The notes under the pieces: model-generated
The model's database searches: none
What the model saw: the letters and a program-made list of their open reading frames with translations, nothing else
Told to the model about the DNA's origin: nothing
Program-made: the position numbers and the translations under genes
NCBI GenBank assembly: GCA_022826705.1
Contig: JAJDUJ010000014.1
Location: 62,001-126,000 of the forward strand
Direction: 5' to 3'
DNA: 64,000 bases
From: Acidimicrobiia bacterium
Lineage (GTDB): Bacteria; Actinomycetota; Acidimicrobiia; Acidimicrobiales; Bin134
In this document: positions 51,760-59,517 of the stretch, in pieces
How positions within the stretch are numbered: the first letter of the stretch is position 1
Layout of the letters: every line of letters begins with the position of its first letter

Positions 51760-53916
51760 CTATCGGCAGCGCACCGGCTCGCTGTCGCCCACCTTTTTGT
51801 TTCCGGCGATCTTGGCTTGCATGCCGACTTGATACCAACCGGCGCTTGGCACGTCGAACGTCGTCGAGGTGCCCGCAACCGCTCTTTGGAATCCGCGGTG
51901 GCCGCGGTTCTTCGCCTCGTTCGCCCAGATATCCGGCTTCAGGCTTTCGGGGGTCTTGCTCCAAGAAACCGAGATGACCCAGCCCGAGCCCGACGACGCG
52001 CACGAAACAGAGTCGAACGCCAAAGAAGGCTCGGGCTTAAGCTTCGGCTTTGCGGGGGTGGCCTGGCCGGAAACCCAGTCAGAGAGACCGCCATCGTTGA
52101 ACGCGGCCACCCGCACGTCGTAGGCCGAGCCGCCCGCTAGCCCGGTGATCGTGTAGGACGTGGCAAGGTCCGAGCCGTGGTCCAAGTCCGCAGACCCCGC
52201 CGAGGCCCCACCCCACGCGTCGGCGGCGGGCTTCCACTGCACCCGATACCCGAAACCAGCCGCGGGTGTCGTGGCCGAAGCCGACCAAGACACCGCTATC
52301 TCCCCGGCCCCCGCACTAGCCGACAAACCAGAAGCCGGAGCGGGAACCGAATCGTCGGAACGGGTATCAGGAACGAATTCACAATAGGTAGCAATGGCAG
52401 CAGCGACCACGGCACCTACAACTATTGTTTTTGTTGCCGCTGCTGCCGTCACGGCGGTTGCTATCGTGGCTACCGCCGATTGGGCGGCGACATATTGCTT
52501 GCCAGCACTAATCGCTATTACAGCCAATGCGCCCGTATAGGTGCATAGTGTGCTGTGGATTAAGTTGTTGGCTTTTATAGCCGCATCCGCCGCGACCTTG
52601 GCCGCTTGTTCTGCTGCCGAGAGCACATAGCCCGTTGCTATTTCAATGGCCCGTTTCCCGTTCTCGACGACATACTCCACGCCGCCCTCAACGAACTTCG
52701 CTCCCTCTTTCAGATAATGCACAACGCCGTTGATGACGAACTTGAAGAAACCTTCGGCCTCTACGAGCTTGTAACAGGCATAGTCTGCGTTGGCTGACTC
52801 CTGGTTCCATCTGGTGCCTGTAGGCCTCGCCGGAAGGTCTGCATAGCCGACACGAAGCCGGTTGGGAGTCTTGCTGTAGACAGCGTGGGCCAGCGTCTGC
52901 CCGTTCGGGCAGCTCCCGGCGCGAAGCTGCCAGCACTCATGCACCGGCCATGTGGGAGTGGCCCTAGTGCTAACCCAGAACTGGCCCGCAGGCGCAGCGC
53001 GCGGCGGCGTCCAGCCGTTAGTGCCAGTTCCGTACTCATACCCATTCGGGCACGTCACACCGGCAGGGGGCTCGATTTTGCAGACCTTCGAGTGGTGGTT
53101 GTGGCTGTCCGTGCCTGTGTGGGTGGTCCAAGTGACGGTCTGGCCCGCGTTGCCGGTTCCGCACACCGGCTCGGCGTCATGGTCGGGGTGGCAGGTGTTG
53201 GTGCTGTCGTGGCGGTGCCCATTGCTCGGCTTCACACATTTGGTTTGGACCGCCGGGCAGGTCTTCGATTGCGGGTTGTAGTGGGCGGCGATCCAGGTGA
53301 CCCTCTGGCCGCCGTTGGAGCTGGTGCAGGCCGGCTCGGCGGTCGCGTGGCCTTGGGAGGCGCAATGAGACGCCAGCCCGTTGTGGGTGTGCTTGGCGCA
53401 AACCGGCGTGGGCTGAACCGTCGGGGTGGGGCAGGGTGTGGCCCCGCCGCAGGGCAGGTTTGGGTTGGGCGGGTCCGGGAGTTCGTCGTGCGGGGTGTGG
53501 ATCGTGCGGGTTCCGGTTCTGGTCTCGGTCACCGTGTACGTCTCGGTCCTGGTTCCGGTCTGCACCTGGAACGGCTTGCCGGACTTGTAGTTGTAGACCG
53601 GGCGGGTTCTGGTCTCCCCCGGCGGGCAATAGTTGACTGCTTGGCCCCATAGGACGATCAGCTCGCACGGCGGGTAGTAGGTGTACGTCTCGGTGAACGG
53701 CGCAACACGAACCTTGAGCGAGACCCACTTGTAGACCGGGACCTCACGGGTCTTGGTGACATCGACCTCATAGGTGTAGGTCTCAGTCCACGGGGGATGG
53801 GCGTCGGCGGTGGGCGCGCTGTCGGGCAGCGCGAGCACAAGGCCCCCGGCCACCAGCAGCATCGACAGAAAGGCCAAAAGCAGTTTCCGACTCGGACGCT
53901 TGGCTGGTGCGGTCAT
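51760..53916 (-). CDS. Large secreted Thr/Cys/His-rich protein with FN3-like domain
   Basis: About 718 residues from the ATG at 53916, which has AAGGGGG 8 nt upstream; the ATG at 53949 lacks one. Parts in order: signal peptide (KLLLAFLSMLLVAGGLVLAL); Thr/Tyr repeats of ETYTY type; two C...H...AEPxC...GQxVTW...C Cys/His repeats (about 185-285); a globular part; an Ala-rich hydrophobic helical stretch (about 440-515) that could insert in membranes; an FN3-like domain (about 530-615, SYTITGLAGGSAYDVRVAAF); a C-terminal beta domain. Not recognised as a whole; extracellular adhesin, or pore or toxin-like function are possible. Confidence 0.65.
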   Translation of the reverse strand: MTAPAKRPSRKLLLAFLSMLLVAGGLVLALPDSAPTADAHPPWTETYTYEVDVTKTREVPVYKWVSLKVRVAPFTETYTYYPPCELIVLWGQAVNYCPPGETRTRPVYNYKSGKPFQVQTGTRTETYTVTETRTGTRTIHTPHDELPDPPNPNLPCGGATPCPTPTVQPTPVCAKHTHNGLASHCASQGHATAEPACTSSNGGQRVTWIAAHYNPQSKTCPAVQTKCVKPSNGHRHDSTNTCHPDHDAEPVCGTGNAGQTVTWTTHTGTDSHNHHSKVCKIEPPAGVTCPNGYEYGTGTNGWTPPRAAPAGQFWVSTRATPTWPVHECWQLRAGSCPNGQTLAHAVYSKTPNRLRVGYADLPARPTGTRWNQESANADYACYKLVEAEGFFKFVINGVVHYLKEGAKFVEGGVEYVVENGKRAIEIATGYVLSAAEQAAKVAADAAIKANNLIHSTLCTYTGALAVIAISAGKQYVAAQSAVATIATAVTAAAATKTIVVGAVVAAAIATYCEFVPDTRSDDSVPAPASGLSASAGAGEIAVSWSASATTPAAGFGYRVQWKPAADAWGGASAGSADLDHGSDLATSYTITGLAGGSAYDVRVAAFNDGGLSDWVSGQATPAKPKLKPEPSLAFDSVSCASSGSGWVISVSWSKTPESLKPDIWANEAKNRGHRGFQRAVAGTSTTFDVPSAGWYQVGMQAKIAGNKKVGDSEPVRCR

Positions 53917-53971
53917 CTTGGCGGCCCCCTTCGGGCGGAGTCGTTTCATTAGGAAGCCCCGATCTGGTATT

Positions 53972-53991
53972 CGGCGGATAAATGCCTTTAT
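53972..53991 (+). repeat. Inverted repeat, left copy
   Basis: CGGCGGATAAATGCCTTTAT; perfect reverse complement of 54326-54345. Overlaps the palindrome GGATAAA-TGCC-TTTATCC (53976-53993). Confidence 0.9.
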
Positions 53992-54325
53992 CCACCGCGT
54001 TGTAAACCGTCCGGATCTGGCGGGGATTGCTGGATCAGCAGGTGCTTGTGCTTGGTTCCATCTGGGGATTCACTGGACCAGAGAAGGCGGGCAGGGAACC
54101 GGGTTCCATTAGGGTCTGGGGGACACCGCGGCCTTGCGCTCAGCGCCGACCTCGAACCAGTCGGTGCTGACCCAGCGGCAGGGAGTCTGTTCTCCCGAAG
54201 ACATAGCTGAACTGCCTCTGGGGTTGTTTCGCCTGGTCACACTCGCTTCTGCGCATCGGTCAACGGGGCTGTGCCAGCTCGCTTCAGGCGAGGGGTTGAC
54301 AGGCGCGTTGTGTCTGAGCTAACCA

Positions 54326-54345
54326 ATAAAGGCATTTATCCGCCG
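54326..54345 (-). repeat. Inverted repeat, right copy
   Basis: Minus strand reads CGGCGGATAAATGCCTTTAT, identical over 20 of 20 to the left copy; 334 bases lie between the two. Confidence 0.9.
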
Positions 54346-54432
54346 CATAGAGCCACGCTTGACCCGGTGAGTTTTCTGGTATTCGGCTCGTGTTGGGTTG
54401 AAAGTATCGGCTAGGAAAACGGCGATGAATCA

Positions 54433-54444
54433 CCCCCCCCCCCC
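54433..54444 (+). repeat. Run of 12 C at the recombinase start
   Basis: ATG at 54425 (AGGA 8-11 nt upstream) opens a frame through the run that stops after 28 codons at 54509-54511. With 13 C the same ATG reads directly into the recombinase. Confidence 0.85.
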
Positions 54445-54501
54445 AGCCACACGGGTTCGCATAGCGCCTCGAACAGCTATGCCGCCCTTGCCTTTTGCTG
54501 C

Positions 54502-55476
54502 TTGGACGAGCTGATAACGCAGGCCGAAACCGCGGCGCTGTCCGCCAACACCCGCAAGACCTACAAAACCGGTTGGAACAGCTGGGTCCGCTGGGCAGCC
54601 GCAAACGGCCAAAAGATCGCGAAGGCCACAGTCAAGAATATCCAGCGCTGGCTGGCCGATCTCTATAGGCAGGGGAAGAAGCTGACCACATTGCGCACCT
54701 ACCTCGCCGCGGTGGCCTACGAGATGCGCGGCCGCCCCGGCTCCAACCCAGCCCGCGACCACCGGGTGCGGCTGCTCTTGGCCGGCTTGGCCCGCAACGC
54801 CGCTGAACGAGGCATAACTGCCCGCCAGGCAGGCCCGCTGCGCCGGGAGCACATACGACGAATCGCAGCCGCCGCCCCGACGCCGAGACACAACCAGCCC
54901 GGCGGCCGGTTGGAAACCCCCGCACAAGCCCGAAAGCGCGCCGACACCGACATCGCCATGCTCGCCGTCGGCCGCGACGCACTGCTGCGCTGTAGCGAAC
55001 TCCTAGCCATCACCTGGAACGACGTCGACCACCCACCTGGCGGCGGACTGGCCACCATATGGATCCACCGCTCCAAAACCGACCAGGACGGCAAAGGCAC
55101 CGCCGTTGCCATTTCCGAATACGCCTCACAGGCCCTCGCCCGCCTGAGAACAGCAGGCTCCGATCCCGCTGCCCGCATATTCGACTTCTCGCCCAGCACC
55201 GCCCGCCGCCGCATCAAAACAGCAGCCCGAGACGCCGGCATCGATCCCGCCGACATCTCTACCCACTCACTGCGCGTGGGCATGGCCCAAGACCTCGTCG
55301 CCTCAGGCATCGACATGGGCGGCCTCATGCTCGCAGGCCGATGGCACACCCCCCAGACCGCCGCCCACTACGCACGGCGCATCCAAGCCCAACACACCCC
55401 CGCCGCCCAACACCTCAAAACCCAACAGCCCCTGATTCCCTGTTCCAGGGATTCCTCCCAGGATTCCGGGGATTAA
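54502..55476 (+). CDS. Tyrosine recombinase/integrase
   Basis: 324 residues from the TTG at 54502, the only start in the frame as sequenced; an upstream ATG at 54425 is out of frame by one base across the C run. N-terminal SAM-like DNA-binding domain (about 1-105) and a full catalytic set: R163 (LLRCSELLAITW), K192, H255 and R258 (HSLRVG), H282 (GRWH) and Y290 (AAHYARR). It should be active. It ends 22 bases from the convergent selenoprotein operon. It may excise the island, or invert the repeat-bounded segment upstream. Confidence 0.85.
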   Translation: MDELITQAETAALSANTRKTYKTGWNSWVRWAAANGQKIAKATVKNIQRWLADLYRQGKKLTTLRTYLAAVAYEMRGRPGSNPARDHRVRLLLAGLARNAAERGITARQAGPLRREHIRRIAAAAPTPRHNQPGGRLETPAQARKRADTDIAMLAVGRDALLRCSELLAITWNDVDHPPGGGLATIWIHRSKTDQDGKGTAVAISEYASQALARLRTAGSDPAARIFDFSPSTARRRIKTAARDAGIDPADISTHSLRVGMAQDLVASGIDMGGLMLAGRWHTPQTAAHYARRIQAQHTPAAQHLKTQQPLIPCSRDSSQDSGD

Positions 55477-55498
55477 GGTCTAGACGGCTGCGGGCCAC

Positions 55499-56032
55499 CT
55501 ACGCCGCGGTCAGGCGGGCGACGGCTTCGTCGATGATGGTGGTGGCCAGCTTTTGGAGCGACTCGTCGTCGAGGGTGGACACGGGGTGGGGGACGGTGAC
55601 CGCGGGGTAGCTGGCCATGCCCACGGTGGGGGCGAACGACTCAACCACCGGCTCAAACGGCTCGGTGATCAGCAGCATTGAGGGGATGCCCCGGGATTCC
55701 ATGTGGACGGCGTCGTGCAGACTGCACGCCGTGCAGGCCCCTCAATCGCCCAAGCCGGAAATGATGAGGTGGGAGCGGGCGGCCAGCATCTCGGCGTCGT
55801 CGGCGTCGATGGGCTTGCCAGCAGCCGACTTGGAGTGGACCACGATGTCGGCCACCGGGAGGCGGTCGCGCAGGCCCTCGGCCACGTAGGTGAGCAGCTC
55901 TTTAGCGTTGTTCTTGGCGTTGTCGATCACCCCGATCACTACCGGCTCGCTGGGGGTGAAGCGGGGGGCCATCGCCACTTCATCGATTTGGGCTTCTTCG
56001 TAAACCGGAGACAGAACAGTTACCGACGACAT
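55499..56032 (-). CDS. Probable selenoprotein, UGSC-type, read through UGA at codon 97
   Basis: 177 residues if the TGA at 55742-55744 is read as selenocysteine. Frame: MSSVTVLSPVYEEAQIDEVA ... HLIISGLGD-U-GACTACSLHD ... AVARLTAA, stop TAG at 55499. Sequence on both sides of the UGA is coherent and the last 80 residues have no start of their own with a ribosome site. UGSC-family (seleno)proteins are known in actinobacteria; here the motif is UGAC. A SECIS-like hairpin follows the UGA. GAGAGGAG precedes the ATG by 6 nt, 13 bases after the partner gene. Confidence 0.8.
55707..55732 (-). promoter_or_regulatory. SECIS-like hairpin
   Basis: Minus strand, beginning 9 nt after the UGA: ACGG + CGTGC, loop AGTCT, GCACG, bulge ACG, CCGT. 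Nine base pairs with a small bulge, apical loop 19-23 nt after UGA, containing the GU expected by bacterial SelB. Alternative pairing ACGGCGT/ACGCCGT also exists. Confidence 0.65.
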
Positions 56033-56045
56033 GCAAACTCCTCTC

Positions 56046-57107
56046 TCACGCCAAGGGTAGTCCATCGCCGGGAGCAGCCACCTTGCGGGTAACGGCCTCC
56101 GAGTGCACAACCGGGGCCCAGTTGGGGATGTAGGCCGACCAGCCCGCCCCCGGGCTGCCCGCGGTGACCAGGAAAATGTCCTCCGGGCCCCGCACCGTGT
56201 TGAGCTTGCCGTCGGGGTCGGGGGTCATGTCGTTTTGGGCGGTGAATTCCTGCAAGACGCCGCCAGCGTTCAAGTGCTCGGGGGTCACCCTGCTGTGCTC
56301 GGCCAAGAACTCCCGAACCTGCTGTTTGGCCCAACCGGCTTCGGCCAGGATCTGGCGGTGCTCGTGACCGATCACCAGCAATACCTGGTGTTTCTTGGCC
56401 ACTGCGTAGGTGGCCGGGTTGGTCATGGCGGCGGCGAAGGTCAAAAGGATCCCCTCGGGGTCGCCGTTGAGGTGGTTGGCCACCTGATGAAGGCTCTCGG
56501 AGGGGAACATCGTCACCGTGGTGTCGGCCTCGCCGTAGCCCAACTCCATCCGCAACGGCAGCCAACCCTCGGGAGGGGGCTCCTCGGCAACCAGCATGGT
56601 GTATTTACCGGGATGGCCCAGCGACGACCCGTCGAGGGTGTCCGACCGGGCGCCCAGCAGGTTCATGGCCACCAGCCGCAGAGCCCGCCCCACCGTGGCG
56701 TTGGCCCGGTGGCCCGGCCCTAGGGCATTGCGAGAGGAGTTAAACCCCAACTCGGCCACCAGCGGTCCGCTCACCACCGCGCACAGCGCGGCCCCGCCGG
56801 TACTGGTCACCACGGTGTGGCACCCGAACCGGGGATCGAACATGGCCGACAACCCGGCCAGCACCACCGGGAAGTACTCCGGGCGGCAACCGGCCATCAC
56901 TGCGTTGACGGCCGCCTTCTCCGCGGTGACCTCCCGGGACCGCTCGGGCACGTTGCCCACGACGTCGCCCGGACCTAAACCAGCGTGGTCGAGCATCGCC
57001 TGCACCCGCTCGGTGGTGGGCGGAACCACCGGCAGCCCATCGGTCCACCCCCGGTCGAAGAACTCCTCTTGCACGTCCCCCGCGTCGAGCATCAACTCCT
57101 GAGCCAT
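56046..57107 (-). CDS. Conserved partner protein of the UGSC selenoprotein
   Basis: 353 residues, unrecognised by mechanism. Notable segments: FFDRGWTDGLPVVPPTTERV, AGCRPEYFPVVLAGLSAMFD, TSTGGAALCAVVSGPLVAEL, NLLGARSDTLDGSSLGHPGK. It is rich in Gly/Ser loops and has two conserved-looking Cys (AGCRPE, FGCHT). It is the first gene of the operon, 13 bases before the selenoprotein, so they are expected to work as one complex or two steps. I infer redox or C-S/C-N chemistry from the Sec partner only. Confidence 0.6.
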   Translation of the reverse strand: MAQELMLDAGDVQEEFFDRGWTDGLPVVPPTTERVQAMLDHAGLGPGDVVGNVPERSREVTAEKAAVNAVMAGCRPEYFPVVLAGLSAMFDPRFGCHTVVTSTGGAALCAVVSGPLVAELGFNSSRNALGPGHRANATVGRALRLVAMNLLGARSDTLDGSSLGHPGKYTMLVAEEPPPEGWLPLRMELGYGEADTTVTMFPSESLHQVANHLNGDPEGILLTFAAAMTNPATYAVAKKHQVLLVIGHEHRQILAEAGWAKQQVREFLAEHSRVTPEHLNAGGVLQEFTAQNDMTPDPDGKLNTVRGPEDIFLVTAGSPGAGWSAYIPNWAPVVHSEAVTRKVAAPGDGLPLA

Positions 57108-57120
57108 GCCGAGACGCTAG

Positions 57121-57126
57121 TAGGGT
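57121..57126 (+). promoter_or_regulatory. Candidate leaderless -10 for the SDR at 57135
   Basis: TAGGGT, 8 nt before GTG. Lies between the two divergent starts at 57107 and 57135. Confidence 0.45.
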
Positions 57127-57134
57127 CACCGGCC

Positions 57135-57929
57135 GTGACCGGAAGACTGACAGGCAAGAGAACCATCGTGACTGGGGCGGGCTCGGGCATAGGCAAGGCC
57201 GCAGCCCAACTATTCGCCGCCGAGGGGGCTCAGGTCATGTGCGCCGACATCAACGGCGACGCCGCGGCGGCCACCGCGGCTGAGATTGGAGATCCCGCCA
57301 TCAGCATGCGAGTGGACGTGACCCAGCCCGACGACTGCGAGGCCATGACCAGCCAAGCTGTGGCCGCCTTCGGCGGCCTCGACGCGGTGTACTCCAACGC
57401 CGGGGTGGACGGGCCGGGCCGGGCCGGCGATCTCAGCTTGGAGGAGTGGAACCGGGTGATCGGGGTGAACCTCACCGGAAAGTGGCTGTCGGTCAAGTAC
57501 GCCATACCCCACCTCATCGAGGCGGGCGGCGGCTCGCTGGTACTCCAGGCCAGCGTCGGCGGCGTGATCGGCGTGCCGGGCATCGCCGCTTATGCCGCGG
57601 CCAAGGCCGGGGTGATCGGCCTCACCCGGCAGATGGCGGTGGACTACGGGCCCGACAAGATCCGGGTCAATGCCATCTGCCCCGGAACTGTGCCCACCCC
57701 CCTCGTTCGGGCCACCTACGAGAAGCGGGGCGGGTTCTCGGCCACCGCCGCCGTGGCGGCCGACGCCACCGTCGATGAGATGATCGAAGCCGCCGTTATT
57801 CGCCACCCCATCGGCCGCCTCGGCACCACCACCGACATCGCCCAACTCGCCCTGCACTTGGCCTCCGACGAGTCGTCGTGGACCACCGGCACCGCCATCG
57901 TCATCGACGGCGGCATGTCCGTCGCCTAG
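57135..57929 (+). CDS. Short-chain dehydrogenase/reductase
   Basis: About 264 residues from a GTG. TGAGSGIG cofactor loop, SNAGVDG, LQASVGG with the Ser, and YAAAK. A 21-residue insertion (TYEKRGGFSATAAVAADATV region) precedes the C-terminal IDGGMSVA. Divergent from the selenoprotein operon, which might mean a shared pathway. It overlaps the stop of the next, convergent gene by 4 bases. Confidence 0.85.
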   Translation: MTGRLTGKRTIVTGAGSGIGKAAAQLFAAEGAQVMCADINGDAAAATAAEIGDPAISMRVDVTQPDDCEAMTSQAVAAFGGLDAVYSNAGVDGPGRAGDLSLEEWNRVIGVNLTGKWLSVKYAIPHLIEAGGGSLVLQASVGGVIGVPGIAAYAAAKAGVIGLTRQMAVDYGPDKIRVNAICPGTVPTPLVRATYEKRGGFSATAAVAADATVDEMIEAAVIRHPIGRLGTTTDIAQLALHLASDESSWTTGTAIVIDGGMSVA

Positions 57930-58489
57930 CCGACCTCGGCGAAAAACTCTTGCCAGGTGTCAAGGCTCTCGGGGAGCTCCGACGGTCCCACCGTGCCGAA
58001 ATAGCGCTTGCGGTCCGACTCCGACAGGCCGCCGTCCACCAACGAAGCCATGTCCATGTAATAGATCATGGCCACCTTCCGCTCCACGAAGCGCCAGCGG
58101 CCGTCCTCCACCCGGTACTCGTCCAAATAGCGCAGGCCGGTCATCAGCGTGCGCCCGTCGAGAGCCAGTTCGGCGTGGGCGTTGACCATGCCGATGGCGC
58201 TGCCGGGCCGGTCAGGGTCGAACTCGATGACGTGGCTATGGGGGTAGTGGTACGTGGGCCCGAACGCGGCCATGCGCTCGGTGTAGAAATCGATCACCGC
58301 CTGCCGGCCCTGGTTGGCCACCATGCCGTCGGCCAAAGCGAACTTGGCGTCAGAGGTGAACATGTCGGCCAAGGCACTCACATCCCGGTCGTCCACCGCC
58401 ATGCCGTAGCGGGCCACCAACTCTCGGATTTCCTCCCGAGCCTCCAGTTGGGCAATGCGCTCGGCCAAGCCCTCAGATGCGCCAGTCAT
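57926..58489 (-). CDS. NTF2/SnoaL-like (nuclear transport factor 2 fold) protein
   Basis: About 187 residues: LEAREEIRELVARYGMAVDD, RDVSALADMFTSDAKF, HSHVIEFD and ERKVAMIYYMDMASLVDG. The conserved N-terminal Tyr/Asp pattern is typical of SnoaL-like dehydratases and isomerases acting on small substrates. AGAGG lies just before the ATG at 58489. No operon partner; it diverges from the ABC importer. Confidence 0.75.
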   Translation of the reverse strand: MTGASEGLAERIAQLEAREEIRELVARYGMAVDDRDVSALADMFTSDAKFALADGMVANQGRQAVIDFYTERMAAFGPTYHYPHSHVIEFDPDRPGSAIGMVNAHAELALDGRTLMTGLRYLDEYRVEDGRWRFVERKVAMIYYMDMASLVDGGLSESDRKRYFGTVGPSELPESLDTWQEFFAEVG

Positions 58490-58608
58490 ACCGTTTCCTC
58501 TCCGTTCGCGAAGTTCTGCCGCCCCAGCCTGGTTTGCCGAGTCCAGCCAGCGAAAACTACCGTCGCCCTCCGTTGGCCAGCAACGCCCGGTCAACTTCTA
58601 GGGGGGCC

Positions 58609-59517
58609 ATGCTTCTAGCCTTTGGCAACTTCACAGCCGATCCGAGCGTCAACCTTCAGCTCTTGATTGGCGGATTGGCTCTCGGTGCCATCTACGCGGT
58701 GGTGGCTCTCGGCTTCGTGCTGGTCTACAAGAGCACCGACGTCTTGAACCTGGCCCACGGCGAGTTTTTGATGCTCGGGGCTTACTTCGCGTTGACGTTC
58801 TTGATTTCCGAGAATCTCAATTTCTTCCTCGGCGTGTTCGTGCTGCTGCTGGTCATGCTGGTTTTCGGATTATTGGTCCACTACGGGATCATGCGACGAA
58901 TGGTGGGCCAGGGCTTTTTCGCCATTGTGCTGATAACCCTGGGCATCGCCACGATCATCCGCGCCCTTTTGCTGATCTTCTACGGCCCGACGGAACGAGC
59001 CCGCCTCGACCTGTTGCCCCAGGGCAGCTTCGAAGTCGGCGGCGCCACCGTGAGGTATGTCGACTTGATCATTTTCGGTGTCGTGGCCGCGTGCGTGCTG
59101 CTTTTCTTCCTCTTCTTCAAGTACACCCGACTGGGTCTGCACATGCGGGCAGTGGCCGACGACATCGAGGCCGCCGCGGCCATGGGAATCGACCCCGACA
59201 AGGTCTACGCCATGACCTGGGCCGCGGCCATGGTCATGGCCGGCATTGGGGGACTTCTGTTCGGCCACGTCACCGGCGCCATCGATCGCAGCATCGAGGC
59301 AATCGGCCTGCGAGCCTTCCCCGCCGCGGTAGTCGGCGGGCTCACGTCGCTGGGCGGCTCCATTGTGGGCGGCCTAGTGGTGGGCGTGATCGAGCAGTTC
59401 GCCAATGGGCACTTGGGCACCAAGTGGCGTGAACCGGTGGCCTTCTCGGTGATGTTCGTGGTGCTGCTGGTGCGCCCGACTGGGCTGTGGGGCCGAAAGG
59501 ACCTGGAGCGGGTATGA
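58609..59517 (+). CDS. livH: Branched-chain-type ABC importer permease (LivH)
   Basis: About 302 residues with 8 or so helices. LIGGLALGAIYAVVALGFVLVYKSTDVLNLAHGEF is the LivH N-terminus, followed by RAVADDIEAAAAMGIDPDKVY, the cytoplasmic loop that contacts the ATPases. AGGGGG precedes the ATG. First gene of a permease-permease-ATPase-ATPase operon with 4-base overlaps throughout. Confidence 0.9.
   Translation: MLLAFGNFTADPSVNLQLLIGGLALGAIYAVVALGFVLVYKSTDVLNLAHGEFLMLGAYFALTFLISENLNFFLGVFVLLLVMLVFGLLVHYGIMRRMVGQGFFAIVLITLGIATIIRALLLIFYGPTERARLDLLPQGSFEVGGATVRYVDLIIFGVVAACVLLFFLFFKYTRLGLHMRAVADDIEAAAAMGIDPDKVYAMTWAAAMVMAGIGGLLFGHVTGAIDRSIEAIGLRAFPAAVVGGLTSLGGSIVGGLVVGVIEQFANGHLGTKWREPVAFSVMFVVLLVRPTGLWGRKDLERV

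Larger units (their letters stand above)
53917..54424. other. Intergenic switch-like region
   Basis: 508 bases without a gene between the divergent secreted-protein and recombinase genes. It carries the 20-bp inverted repeats at 53972 and 54326 and a 12-bp direct repeat (CTGGTATTCGGC) at 53964 and 54376. Both flanking promoters must lie here. Confidence 0.6.

Noticed and set aside
51328..52140. 270-codon plus-strand frame
   Set aside because: Antisense to the secreted protein; no family motifs, low-complexity composition.
55440..55500. Second attachment copy next to the integrase
   Set aside because: No match to the T-arm/acceptor sequence at 48704-48730 was found there.
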